The position numbers and the translations under genes were made by a program. From positions 1-41,781 of the forward strand of contig JABMPN010000090.1 in the NCBI GenBank assembly GCA_013203655.1: a stretch of DNA of 41,781 nt, written 5' to 3'. This DNA comes from Cyanobacteria bacterium bin.51. Lineage in GTDB: Bacteria; Cyanobacteriota; Cyanobacteriia; PCC-6307; Cyanobiaceae. Shown piece after piece: positions 34,334 to 41,781 of the stretch; within the stretch, counting starts at the first letter, position 1; the number at the start of each line of letters is the position of its first letter. Below the pieces are notes generated by a model. The model saw only the letters and a list, made by a program, of their open reading frames with translations. It had not been told where the DNA came from and searched no databases.

Positions 34334-35300
34334 GCTCAGCGGCGCTGAAGCCCTCGATCGCGCCGGGGCCGGCCAGCTTGCCTTTCTCGAATCCGGCAAC
34401 GCCCTGGCTACCGCCCTTTCAGCCAGCGCAGCCGCCGCCCTGCTGCTGCCCCTCGACGCCGAGCTGCAGCGTCTGGCCACCGAGCGGGGGATGGCCTGGG
34501 TCGCGCTCAAGGATCCGCGCCTGGGCTTCGCTGAGGCTCTCGGCGCGCTCCATCCCCAGGTCGCCAAGCCTGCGGGGATTCACCCCAGCGCCGTGGTGGA
34601 TGCAGACGCCAGCCTGGCCGCCGAGGTGCATGTGGGTGCCCGGGCGGTGGTCGCCGCCGGCTGCACGGTGAGCCGCGGCTGCACCCTCCATCCGGGCGTG
34701 GTGCTCTACGACAACGTGCAGCTGGCTGAAGGCTGCGAGATCCATGCCAATGCGGTGCTCCATCCCGGCAGCCAGCTCGGGGCTGGCTGTGTCATCCAGT
34801 CGAACGCGGTGATCGGTGCCGAGGGCTTTGGCTTCGTACCCTCCGCCGGAGGTTGGGTGAAGATGCCCCAGACCGGCCGGGTGGTGCTGGAGGACGGGGT
34901 GGAAGTGGGCTGCGGCTCCACCATCGATCGCCCCACGGTGGGCGAGACCCGCATCGGTGCCGGCACCAAGATTGACAACCTGGTGCATGTGGGCCATGGC
35001 GTGATCACAGGCCGGGGGTGTGCCCTGGCCGCCCAAGTGGGGATCGCCGGTGGCGCCGTGCTTGGCAACGGTGTGATCCTGGCGGGCCAGGTGGGGGTGG
35101 CCAACCGTGCCGTGATCGGCGATCGGGCGATCGCCTCCTCCAAATCCGGAATCCACGGTGAAATCGCCGCCGGCGAGGTGGTCAGTGGCTACCCGGCGAT
35201 CCCGAATCGGCTGTGGCTGCGTTGCTCCGCCGTCTTCAACAAACTTCCCGAGCTGGCCCGCAGCGTGCGCCAGCTGCGGGCCGCCGCTGAGGAACCCTGA
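34257..35300 (+). CDS. lpxD: UDP-3-O-acylglucosamine N-acyltransferase
   Basis: Third enzyme of lipid A synthesis, adding the N-linked acyl chain from acyl-ACP. The N-terminal uridine-binding domain (about 1-100) is followed by a left-handed beta-helix of hexapeptide repeats ([20 protein letters not shown]...), the segment AEGFGFVPS, and [11 protein letters not shown] containing the catalytic His. The chain ends with a helical tail ([17 protein letters not shown]). ATG 34257 after AAGGGG; it lies 77 bases inside the deacetylase gene in another frame. Length 347 is typical. Confidence 0.95.
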   Translation: MRFSSLLDRISAVEESSPRHLGADPELSGAEALDRAGAGQLAFLESGNALATALSASAAAALLLPLDAELQRLATERGMAWVALKDPRLGFAEALGALHPQVAKPAGIHPSAVVDADASLAAEVHVGARAVVAAGCTVSRGCTLHPGVVLYDNVQLAEGCEIHANAVLHPGSQLGAGCVIQSNAVIGAEGFGFVPSAGGWVKMPQTGRVVLEDGVEVGCGSTIDRPTVGETRIGAGTKIDNLVHVGHGVITGRGCALAAQVGIAGGAVLGNGVILAGQVGVANRAVIGDRAIASSKSGIHGEIAAGEVVSGYPAIPNRLWLRCSAVFNKLPELARSVRQLRAAAEEP

Positions 35301-35365
35301 CGGCACAAGGGGGGCGGGGCAACCCGGCCGGTAATCTCGCTGATTGATCAACACCGGCCACCTGC

Positions 35366-36439
35366 ATGACCAGTTACCGGATCACCCTCCTGCCCGGCGA
35401 TGGCATCGGCCCGGAGATCACGGCGGTGGCCCGGGGGCTGCTGGATGCGCTGAGCGCCAGACACGGCTTTGCCCTGGAGTACGACAGCCAGCCGATCGGT
35501 GGCGCCGCGATCGACGCCTGCGGGGAGCCACTGCCGGCCAGCACGCTCGAGGCCTGCCGGCAGAGCGACGCCGTGTTGCTCGCGGCAATCGGCGGCCCGC
35601 GCTATGATGGCCTGGCCAGGGCCCAGCGCCCAGAAAGCGGGCTGCTCGGCCTGCGCGCGGGGCTCGAGCTGTTCGCCAATCTGCGGCCGGTGAAGATCAT
35701 CCCGGCCCTGGCAGGCGCCAGCAGCCTCAAGGCCGAGGTGATCGAGGGGGTGGATCTGCTGGTGGTGCGTGAGCTCACCGGCGGCATCTACTTCGGCACA
35801 CCCAAGGGCCGAATCGTGGCCGATGGCCAGGTGCGGGCCTTCAACACGATGGCCTACAGCGATTTCGAAATTGACCGAATCGCCCGGGTTGGTTTCCAGT
35901 TGGCGAGCGAGCGCAGCGGCAGGCTCTGCAGCGTTGACAAGGCCAACGTGCTCGATGTCAGCCAGCTCTGGCGCGACCGGGTCGAACAGATCGCGCTCGA
36001 ATTCCCATCAGTGGAGCTCAGCCACCTTTACGTGGATAACGCCGCGATGCAACTGGTGCGGGCCCCGAAGCAATTTGACGTGCTGCTCACCGGCAACCTG
36101 TTCGGCGACATCCTCAGCGATGAAGCCGCCATGCTCACCGGCAGCATCGGCATGCTGCCGTCAGCGTCGCTCGGCGCCAGCGGGCCGGGAGTGTTTGAGC
36201 CGGTGCATGGTTCAGCCCCAGACATCGCCGGCCTCGATCAGGCCAACCCCTTGGCCATGGCGCTCTCAGCCGCCATGTTGCTGCGCGTCGGCCTGAAGCA
36301 GCCCGAGGCCGCCGACCAGCTGGAGCGGGCCGTCGATGCCGTATTGGCCGCTGGCCATCGCACCGGCGATCTGGCCGGCAGCGGCGAGGCCGCCGTGGGC
36401 TGTCAGCGCATGGGTGAGCTTGTGCTGGCCGCCCTCTAA
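35366..36439 (+). CDS. leuB: 3-isopropylmalate dehydrogenase
   Basis: NAD-dependent oxidative decarboxylase of leucine synthesis. Shows [11 protein letters not shown], the [21 protein letters not shown] substrate segment with the catalytic Arg residues, [10 protein letters not shown], the Tyr in MAYSDFEI, the Lys in DKANVLD, the metal-binding [19 protein letters not shown] and the NAD site [12 protein letters not shown]. It has 357 residues and ATG 35366. It lies between lpxD and prk with short gaps, so it probably belongs to the same transcription run. Confidence 0.97.
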   Translation: MTSYRITLLPGDGIGPEITAVARGLLDALSARHGFALEYDSQPIGGAAIDACGEPLPASTLEACRQSDAVLLAAIGGPRYDGLARAQRPESGLLGLRAGLELFANLRPVKIIPALAGASSLKAEVIEGVDLLVVRELTGGIYFGTPKGRIVADGQVRAFNTMAYSDFEIDRIARVGFQLASERSGRLCSVDKANVLDVSQLWRDRVEQIALEFPSVELSHLYVDNAAMQLVRAPKQFDVLLTGNLFGDILSDEAAMLTGSIGMLPSASLGASGPGVFEPVHGSAPDIAGLDQANPLAMALSAAMLLRVGLKQPEAADQLERAVDAVLAAGHRTGDLAGSGEAAVGCQRMGELVLAAL

Positions 36440-36483
36440 CCGGCGACCTGCGAAACTCAGATTCCCCTTCCTCGCGCTCGCCG

Positions 36484-37386
36484 ATGTCCAAGCGTCACCC
36501 GATCGTGGCTGTCACCGGTTCTTCCGGCGCCGGGACCAGCACCGTCAAACGCGCCTTCGAGCACATCTTCGACCGAGAAGGAATCGTGCCGGCCGTGGTG
36601 GAGGGTGACAGCTATCACCGTTTCGAGCGCGGTCCAATGAAGGCGGAGATGGCCAAGGCCCAAGAAGCGGGCGTGAATTTCTCGCACTTCGGACCGGAGG
36701 CCAACGTCTTCGACAAGCTCGAAGAGCTGTTCAAGACCTACGGGAAAACCGGCAACGGCGAAAAGCGCTACTACCTTCACAGCCCCGAGGAAGCGGCCGA
36801 TCACAACGGCCGGCTTGGCACCAGCCTGGAGCCCGGTCAGTTCACGCCTTGGGAGCCGATCTCCCCGGACACCGATGTGCTGTTCTACGAAGGCCTGCAC
36901 GGTGGCGTGGTGGGCGAAGGCTATGACGTGGCCGCGCTCGTTGATTTGCTGATCGGCGTCGTGCCGATCGCCAATCTGGAGTGGATCCAGAAAATTAGCC
37001 GTGACAACGCCGAGCGTGGCTATTCGGCAGAGGCGATCGTCGATACGATCCTGCGCCGCATGCCTGACTACATCAACCACATCTGTCCCCAGTTCAGCCG
37101 CACCGATATCAACTTCCAGCGGGTGCCCACGGTTGACACCTCCAACCCGTTCATCTGCCGCAACATCCCCTCCCCGGATGAAAGCTTCGTGATCATTCAC
37201 TTCCGCAAGGGAGCCAGGGAAAAGTGGGGAATCGATTTTTCCTATCTGCTGCGCATGATCCACGACTCCTTCATGTCGAGCCCGACCAGCATTGTGGTCA
37301 ACGGCGGCAAAATGGGATTCGCGATGGAAATCATCCTGACGCCGATCATCGGTCGAATGATCAAGGAGAAATCCAACCACGCCTGA
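36484..37386 (+). CDS. prk: Phosphoribulokinase, bacterial (proteobacterial-like) type
   Basis: Makes ribulose 1,5-bisphosphate from ribulose 5-phosphate and ATP in the Calvin cycle. The P-loop is TGSSGAGTST and the core includes VVEGDSYHRFER, HFGPEANVFDKL, FYEGLHGG (catalytic Asp replaced region DVLFYEG) and INHICPQFSRTDINFQRVPTVDTSNPF. At 300 residues it matches the short octameric bacterial class rather than the longer plant and cyanobacterial dimeric class. The P-loop has Ala where the regulatory Cys of that class sits, so classical thioredoxin/CP12 control is unlikely. I recall similar short forms in marine picocyanobacteria. Confidence 0.95.
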   Translation: MSKRHPIVAVTGSSGAGTSTVKRAFEHIFDREGIVPAVVEGDSYHRFERGPMKAEMAKAQEAGVNFSHFGPEANVFDKLEELFKTYGKTGNGEKRYYLHSPEEAADHNGRLGTSLEPGQFTPWEPISPDTDVLFYEGLHGGVVGEGYDVAALVDLLIGVVPIANLEWIQKISRDNAERGYSAEAIVDTILRRMPDYINHICPQFSRTDINFQRVPTVDTSNPFICRNIPSPDESFVIIHFRKGAREKWGIDFSYLLRMIHDSFMSSPTSIVVNGGKMGFAMEIILTPIIGRMIKEKSNHA

Positions 37387-37416
37387 GCGATTAGGCTGGC
37401 GCCATTACGTTCAGCA

Positions 37417-37755
37417 TTGGTGAGGCCGATTTCCTTCGCCACACCTCCAGGTTCCGATCCTTCGTCCCCGGTGCCGTCCTTCGTGATCCGAGGGGCAGGC
37501 GCCCCGGGAACCACTCCCCTGCGCTGGGATCAGATCAACAGTGGTGAGGTGCTACGCAGGGCGCGCCAGATTTATTTCCACTATTTCGAACATTGCCCGG
37601 GGGGAACCGCCCCGATCGGCATCGTTCTCCACAGCAGCAACGGCCAGGGGCGCGTGGTATTTGAAGTGCCGGTGCTGCTCCCCGATGAACAGTTCGTGCC
37701 ACTGGATCTGATCCGCAGCCGCGGTGGCCGTTCCCGCGGCTTTCGCGGTCTATGA
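37417..37755 (+). CDS. Small conserved hypothetical protein
   Basis: 112 residues, not recognised. The N-terminal 30 residues are Ser/Pro/Gly-rich; the core is RWDQINSGEVLRRARQIYFHYFEHC and IGIVLHSSNGQGRVVFEVPVLLPDEQF, ending in a basic tail RSRGGRSRGFRGL. The start is GTG at 37417, but a GTG at 37471 before PSFVIRGAG would also work. Its end overlaps the prepilin peptidase start (ATGA), so the two are probably coupled. Confidence 0.6.
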   Translation: MVRPISFATPPGSDPSSPVPSFVIRGAGAPGTTPLRWDQINSGEVLRRARQIYFHYFEHCPGGTAPIGIVLHSSNGQGRVVFEVPVLLPDEQFVPLDLIRSRGGRSRGFRGL

Positions 37756-38615
37756 CAGTCCTGGCAGCCATCCCCGCCATGCCGATTACCCCTGGCCTGG
37801 CCGTTCTTGTCGCCGTGCTCGGCGCCTGTGTCGGCAGTTTTCTCAACGTGGTGATCCACAGGGTTCCGCTGCGGGAATCGATCCTGTATCCCGCCAGCCA
37901 TTGCCCACGTTGCGGCACCAGCTTGCGCTGGCAGCACAACCTGCCGCTGCTGGGCTGGCTGCTGCTGCGCGGTCGTTGCGCCGATTGCCAGCGGCCGATC
38001 GCCATTCGCTATCCCCTGATTGAGCTGCTCACAGCCGGCCTTTGGATCGCCATGCTTTTCGCCAGGCCAGGCGCCATGGCAACGCCGCCGACCTGGATGC
38101 TGCTGTTCTCCGGCTGGCTGCTGGTCAGCTGGCTGCTGCCCCTGGCCCTGATCGACTGCGACCATCTCTGGCTGCCCGAACCCCTCTGCCGCTGGGGCCT
38201 GGTGCTGGGTCTGGCCGTCACCGCCCTGCTGGGGCTGAGCCAGTCAGCCGCGACGGCCCGCGAGCTTCTGGCCGACCATCTCCTGGCTGCCAGCGCTGGC
38301 CTGCTGGCCTTTGAAGGGCTGAGCGCCCTGGCCGAACGGCTGATCGGGCGGCCGGCCTTGGGGTTGGGCGACGCCAAGCTCGCCGCCCTGCTCGGCGCCT
38401 GGTTGGGCTGGCAAGGCCTTTGGGTCGCGGTGATGCTCGCCGTTCTTGCCGGTGCCCTGCTCGGTGGCACCGCCAGGCTGGGCGGCTTTCTCGGCCCCAG
38501 GCAGCCCTTTCCCTTCGGTCCATTCCTGGCTTTCGGTGGCATCGCCACCTGGCTGGCCGGCGAGGGCTGGTGGCTGGGCCAGTTCCAGATCCTCAGTGGC
38601 GGCGCCAGCCTTTAA
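37752..38615 (+). CDS. pilD: Prepilin peptidase / N-methyltransferase
   Basis: Polytopic inner-membrane aspartic protease that cleaves type IV prepilin leaders and methylates the new N-terminus. It shows GACVGSFLNVVIHRVP, the cytosolic zinc loop with two CxxC pairs (HCPRCGTSLRW and GRCADCQRPIAI), the first catalytic Asp in ALIDCDHLWLPE and the second in LGLGDAKLAALLG. About seven or eight hydrophobic segments. The overlap with the preceding small gene implies coupling; no pilin gene is nearby. Confidence 0.94.
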   Translation: MTVLAAIPAMPITPGLAVLVAVLGACVGSFLNVVIHRVPLRESILYPASHCPRCGTSLRWQHNLPLLGWLLLRGRCADCQRPIAIRYPLIELLTAGLWIAMLFARPGAMATPPTWMLLFSGWLLVSWLLPLALIDCDHLWLPEPLCRWGLVLGLAVTALLGLSQSAATARELLADHLLAASAGLLAFEGLSALAERLIGRPALGLGDAKLAALLGAWLGWQGLWVAVMLAVLAGALLGGTARLGGFLGPRQPFPFGPFLAFGGIATWLAGEGWWLGQFQILSGGASL

Positions 38616-38647
38616 TGGACCCCTCGCTTCGAGCTCGCTGATAGCCC

Positions 38648-39529
38648 ATGTCGCTGTTCGACTGGTTCGCCGATCGACGCAAGACCACTCCGGTCGTCCG
38701 TGCCGCCCAGGAGGTGGAAGAAGGGGATGGCCTCTGGAGCAAGTGCCCGGAATGTGGCCTGGTCGTCTACCGCAAAGACCTGATCACCAACGCCAGCGTC
38801 TGCATCGGCTGCGGCCACCACCACAGCATCGACAGCAGCGCCCGGATTCGGCTGATGGCCGATGAGGGGAGCTTCATGCCTGTGGACCGCGATCTGGCAC
38901 CGACCGACCCGCTGGCCTTCAAAGACCGACGCAGCTATGCCGATCGGATCCTCGACAGCCAGAGCAGTACCGGCCTGAGAGATGCGGTGGTCTGTGGATT
39001 TTGCCGGCTGGATGACAGGCCCCTGGCCCTGGGGGTGATGGATTTCCGCTTCATGGGCGGCTCGATGGGATCGGTGGTGGGCGAGAAGCTGACCCGGCTG
39101 ATTGAGACGGCCACGGATCGTGGCCTGCCGGTGGTGATTGTCTGCGCCTCCGGCGGTGCCCGCATGCAGGAGGGGATGCTGAGCCTGATGCAGATGGCGA
39201 AGATTTCCGGCGCGCTGCAGCGGCACCGCCAGGCCGAACTGCTCTACATCCCCCTGCTGACACACCCCACCACCGGGGGCGTGACCGCCAGCTTCGCCAT
39301 GCTCGGCGACCTGATCCTGGCCGAGCCCAAGGCCCTGATTGGCTTCGCCGGCCGCCGGGTGATCGAGCAGACCCTGCGCGAGAAACTCCCGGAGGGTTTC
39401 CAGACCGCCGAATATCTGCTCGAGCACGGTTTCGTCGATCAGATTGTTGCGCGCACCCAGTTGAAAAGCACCCTCTCCAGCCTGCTCAGGCTGCATGGTT
39501 GCCGGACCGCCGTGACAGCAGGAGCATGA
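38648..39529 (+). CDS. accD: Acetyl-CoA carboxylase carboxyltransferase subunit beta
   Basis: Half of the carboxyltransferase that transfers CO2 from biotin to acetyl-CoA for fatty acid synthesis. It has an N-terminal zinc ribbon with two CxxC pairs (KCPECGLV and CIGCGHHH), then the crotonase-like domain with [39 protein letters not shown] and [16 protein letters not shown]. The 293-residue length is normal. ATG at 38648. The last four bases overlap the next gene. Confidence 0.96.
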   Translation: MSLFDWFADRRKTTPVVRAAQEVEEGDGLWSKCPECGLVVYRKDLITNASVCIGCGHHHSIDSSARIRLMADEGSFMPVDRDLAPTDPLAFKDRRSYADRILDSQSSTGLRDAVVCGFCRLDDRPLALGVMDFRFMGGSMGSVVGEKLTRLIETATDRGLPVVIVCASGGARMQEGMLSLMQMAKISGALQRHRQAELLYIPLLTHPTTGGVTASFAMLGDLILAEPKALIGFAGRRVIEQTLREKLPEGFQTAEYLLEHGFVDQIVARTQLKSTLSSLLRLHGCRTAVTAGA

Positions 39530-39972
39530 GGTCACTCTCCCGGCCACGCTGGCGCACCAACCTGCTGAGCAAGGTCCTTTTGAACAAGGTCCTGCTGAGT
39601 CTTGTCCTTGGCCTTGGCCTTGTCCTGCCGCTTGCCCTGGCCTGGGCGCCGGCCGCCGTTGCCGCGCCGGTGAGCTGGAAGGAGATGAGCGCCAGTGAGG
39701 AGGGACAGCAGTGGTGGGACGAAGGCAGCCTGCGCCGCAGCCGCGAGGGCTACCTCTCGGTGTTAAGCCGCTTCAAGCCGGAAGACAGCAGCCAACGCGG
39801 AAGCCTCTACGTGATGGAGATCAACTGCAGCGAGCAACGCTTCCGTGATATTTCGGTGAATGGCCTGCCGCGCTTCTCGGCCCCCTGGCAAAGGGCCTCA
39901 GGTGACACCTTGATCAGCGAGGTGATCGAGGAGGCCTGCGCGGCGGGTGCTCCCTTGCTCGCCGGCGCATGA
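39526..39972 (+). CDS. Secreted or anchored hypothetical protein
   Basis: 148 residues beginning [14 protein letters not shown] with a long hydrophobic segment ([20 protein letters not shown]) and a probable signal cleavage after AVAA. The mature part reads [21 protein letters not shown] and [19 protein letters not shown], a pattern like small periplasmic proteins from cyanobacteria. ATG at 39526 overlaps the accD stop; its own end overlaps the next start. The function is unknown. Confidence 0.65.
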   Translation: MRSLSRPRWRTNLLSKVLLNKVLLSLVLGLGLVLPLALAWAPAAVAAPVSWKEMSASEEGQQWWDEGSLRRSREGYLSVLSRFKPEDSSQRGSLYVMEINCSEQRFRDISVNGLPRFSAPWQRASGDTLISEVIEEACAAGAPLLAGA

Positions 39973-41075
39973 CAGTGGCCTCTGCTTCGCCACTCAAGGT
40001 CGCGGTGGCAGGCCTGGGTTTTGGCGAAAAGGTTCACCTGCCTGCCCTGCGGGCCTGCCCGGGCACCGAACCGGTGGCCCTCTGGCATCCACGCACCGCT
40101 CGCCTCGCGGCCGCCTGCCGCAGCGCCGAGTTGCCTGGATTCAGTGATTTCGAAGCCCTGCTTGCCGATCCCGGCATCGAGGCGATGGTGATCGCGACCC
40201 CACCGGCCCCGCGCTTTGAGCTGGCCCGCGCCGCCCTGAAGGCGGGCAAGCACCTGCTCCTTGAAAAACCGGTCTGCCTGGAGGCCGAGCAGGTGCTTGA
40301 ACTGCAACGGCTGGCCATCAGCGCCAAACTGAGCGTGGCGGTTGACTTCGAATACCGGGCCGTGCCTCTGTTTCAGCAGCTCAAAGCCCTGCTCAGAGCC
40401 GGTGCCATCGGCGATCCCTGGCTGGTGACCATGGACTGGCTGATGGGCAGCCGCGCCGATGCCTCCAGACCCTGGAGCTGGTATTCGCAGCGCAGCGAAG
40501 GTGGTGGCGTGCTGGGGGCCCTCGGCACTCACGCCTTCGACATCCTGCAGTGGTTGGTGGGTCCCTGCACCGCCCTGAGTGCTTCGCTCGCCACGGCGAT
40601 TTCCGAGCGCCCCCTGCCCGATGGCAGCGGCCGCCGTGGCCGGGTGGATGCCGACGACAGTGCCCTGCTCGGCCTCGACTTGGAAGGGAAGCACGGCCAA
40701 CGGATCCCCGCCCAGCTCGCCCTTTCCTCGGTGACGCGCCAGGGCCGGGGCTGCTGGCTGGAGCTGCATGGCAGCGAGGGAGCCCTGGTGCTGGGCAGCG
40801 ACAACCGTTCGGATTACGTGCACGGCTTCCAGTTGTGGCAGGCCAGCGGCGGCGGTCCGTTGCAGCTGCTGGCACCGGACCCAAGCCTGGCCTTCGCACA
40901 CACCTGGGTGGATGGCCGAATTGCGCCGGTGGCCCGCATCCACCAGGCCTGGAGCGACAGTGTGCGGGAGGGCCGGCCGATGCTGCCGGGCCTGGCAGAG
41001 GGCTATTTCAGCCAACGCTGCTGCGATCGGGCCCTGATCGCTGCCGAAACAGGAGAACGACAGAAGATCGCCTAA
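39969..41075 (+). CDS. Gfo/Idh/MocA-family oxidoreductase
   Basis: NAD(P)-dependent oxidoreductase of the glucose-fructose oxidoreductase superfamily. An N-terminal Rossmann domain (VAVAGLGFGEKVHLPALRA), the EKPV motif (LLEKPVCLEAEQV, with the conserved Lys-Pro) and the C-terminal alpha-beta domain with GGGVLGALGTHAFDILQWL (catalytic His region) are present. The substrate is not predictable; relatives include inositol and sugar dehydrogenases and biliverdin reductase-like proteins. ATG 39969 overlaps the previous stop. Confidence 0.88.
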   Translation: MTVASASPLKVAVAGLGFGEKVHLPALRACPGTEPVALWHPRTARLAAACRSAELPGFSDFEALLADPGIEAMVIATPPAPRFELARAALKAGKHLLLEKPVCLEAEQVLELQRLAISAKLSVAVDFEYRAVPLFQQLKALLRAGAIGDPWLVTMDWLMGSRADASRPWSWYSQRSEGGGVLGALGTHAFDILQWLVGPCTALSASLATAISERPLPDGSGRRGRVDADDSALLGLDLEGKHGQRIPAQLALSSVTRQGRGCWLELHGSEGALVLGSDNRSDYVHGFQLWQASGGGPLQLLAPDPSLAFAHTWVDGRIAPVARIHQAWSDSVREGRPMLPGLAEGYFSQRCCDRALIAAETGERQKIA

Positions 41076-41102
41076 GGTAAGACTAATTCCGTCTTGGCCT
41101 TT

Positions 41103-41116
41103 GATCACCGGTGATC
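41103..41116. promoter_or_regulatory. 14-base perfect palindrome upstream of the class II aldolase gene
   Basis: GATCACCGGTGATC is exactly self-complementary and sits 55 bases before the aldolase start in a 95-base gap. This is a plausible dimeric-regulator operator. It is too tight to be a hairpin with a loop. Confidence 0.35.
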
Positions 41117-41170
41117 CGGTTCCCAGGCCCCAATACGGTTCCTTCACCACTTGTATCAGAGGTTTTCTCC

Positions 41171-41781
41171 ATGGCCCTCGTTCCGCTTCGGCTGCTGCTC
41201 GACCACGCCGCTGAAAACGGCTATGGCATCCCTGCCTTCAACGTCAACAACCTGGAGCAGGTGCAGTCGATCATGGAGGCTGCCTACGAAACCGACAGCC
41301 CGGTGATTCTGCAGGCCTCCCGCGGAGCCCGCCAGTACGCCGGTGAGAACTTCCTGCGTCACCTGATCCTGGCGGCCGTGGAAACCTATCCCGGCATCCC
41401 GGTGGTGATGCACCAGGACCACGGCAACAGCCCCGCCACCTGCTTCGGCGCCGCCGCCAACGGCTTCACCTCGGTGATGATGGACGGCTCCCTGGAAGCG
41501 GACGCCAAGACCCCCGCCAGCTACGAGTACAACGTGGCCGTCACCAAGGAAGTGGTGGATGTGGCCCACGCCATCGGCGTGAGCGTTGAGGGCGAACTCG
41601 GTTGCCTCGGCTCCCTGGAAACCGGCATGGGTGAGGCCGAAGACGGCCACGGTTTCGATGGCAAGCTGGACCATTCCCAGCTGCTCACCGACCCGGCTGA
41701 AGCGGCTGATTTTGTCGCCAAAACCAACGTCGATGCCCTGGCGATCGCCATCGGCACCAGCCACGGCGCCTACAAATTCAC
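41171..41781 (+). CDS. fbaA: Class II fructose-bisphosphate aldolase, 5' part
   Basis: Zn-dependent aldolase of the Calvin cycle and glycolysis, truncated by the window end after 203 residues. It shows [24 protein letters not shown] (catalytic Asp and zinc His), [23 protein letters not shown] (zinc Glu) and [15 protein letters not shown] (the second zinc His). ATG 41171 is preceded by AGAGG at a suitable distance. A class I aldolase for the same reaction lies at 598-1683. prk lies 3.8 kb upstream, so Calvin-cycle genes gather here. Confidence 0.96.
   Translation, partial: MALVPLRLLLDHAAENGYGIPAFNVNNLEQVQSIMEAAYETDSPVILQASRGARQYAGENFLRHLILAAVETYPGIPVVMHQDHGNSPATCFGAAANGFTSVMMDGSLEADAKTPASYEYNVAVTKEVVDVAHAIGVSVEGELGCLGSLETGMGEAEDGHGFDGKLDHSQLLTDPAEAADFVAKTNVDALAIAIGTSHGAYKF

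Noticed and set aside
39807-41150. 447-residue minus-strand frame opposite the oxidoreductase gene
   Set aside because: Shadow of a Rossmann-fold gene; runs across two real genes and a promoter gap.

Overview
The window reads as chromosomal DNA of a GC-rich unicellular alpha-cyanobacterium of the Synechococcus/Cyanobium type. Supporting signs are an orange carotenoid protein, a PSI accumulation factor-like protein, cyanobacterial families DUF3685 and DUF3727, two fructose-bisphosphate aldolases beside a phosphoribulokinase, short intergenic gaps with many 4-base start/stop overlaps, and scattered HIP1 octamers (GCGATCGC, e.g. 4690, 5995, 41741). The genus assignment is inference. No rRNA, tRNA, CRISPR array or transposase gene was seen.

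1-16.8 kb is the most unusual part. After the 3' end of nadA and a class I aldolase come the four members of the bacterial ligase-associated DNA repair set: MBL-fold exonuclease (1782-2828), ATP-dependent DNA ligase (5653-7383), Lhr-type DEXH helicase (10223-12877) and PdeM-type metallophosphoesterase (16192-16842). All four lie on the + strand in collinear order, but are separated by three unrelated blocks: (a) an A/T-richer OCP plus BASS-transporter island with a 123-base inverted-repeat element; (b) an iron block of feoA, feoB and ferritin; (c) a membrane iron-sulfur protein fused to a degenerate NtrC-type AAA+ domain, two small genes and a glutathione S-transferase whose start is frameshifted.

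16.8-31.1 kb is mainly housekeeping: a CBS-domain protein, pgsA, a CSP41-like epimerase, hisA, a Fur-family regulator lacking the usual zinc cysteines, DUF3685, a PSI accumulation factor-like protein, fumC, two secreted proteins (one with NVNR repeats), a CofE-like protein, and a compact overlapping chain (unknown gene, yqgF, DUF3727, yqeG-type HAD phosphatase, proB).

31.1-33.5 kb holds a second A/T-richer segment, with a large MscS-type channel and a 15-base tandem repeat. From 33.5 kb to the end a dense + strand run carries a polysaccharide deacetylase, lpxD, leuB, a bacterial-type phosphoribulokinase, a small unknown gene, a prepilin peptidase, accD, a secreted protein, a Gfo/Idh/MocA oxidoreductase and the 5' part of a class II aldolase.

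Possible links: iron uptake/storage, OCP photoprotection, an Fe-S membrane protein and a GST all relate to photo-oxidative and iron stress, and they sit between parts of a DNA repair set. Whether they are co-regulated or merely share an insertion-prone locus cannot be decided from sequence alone.
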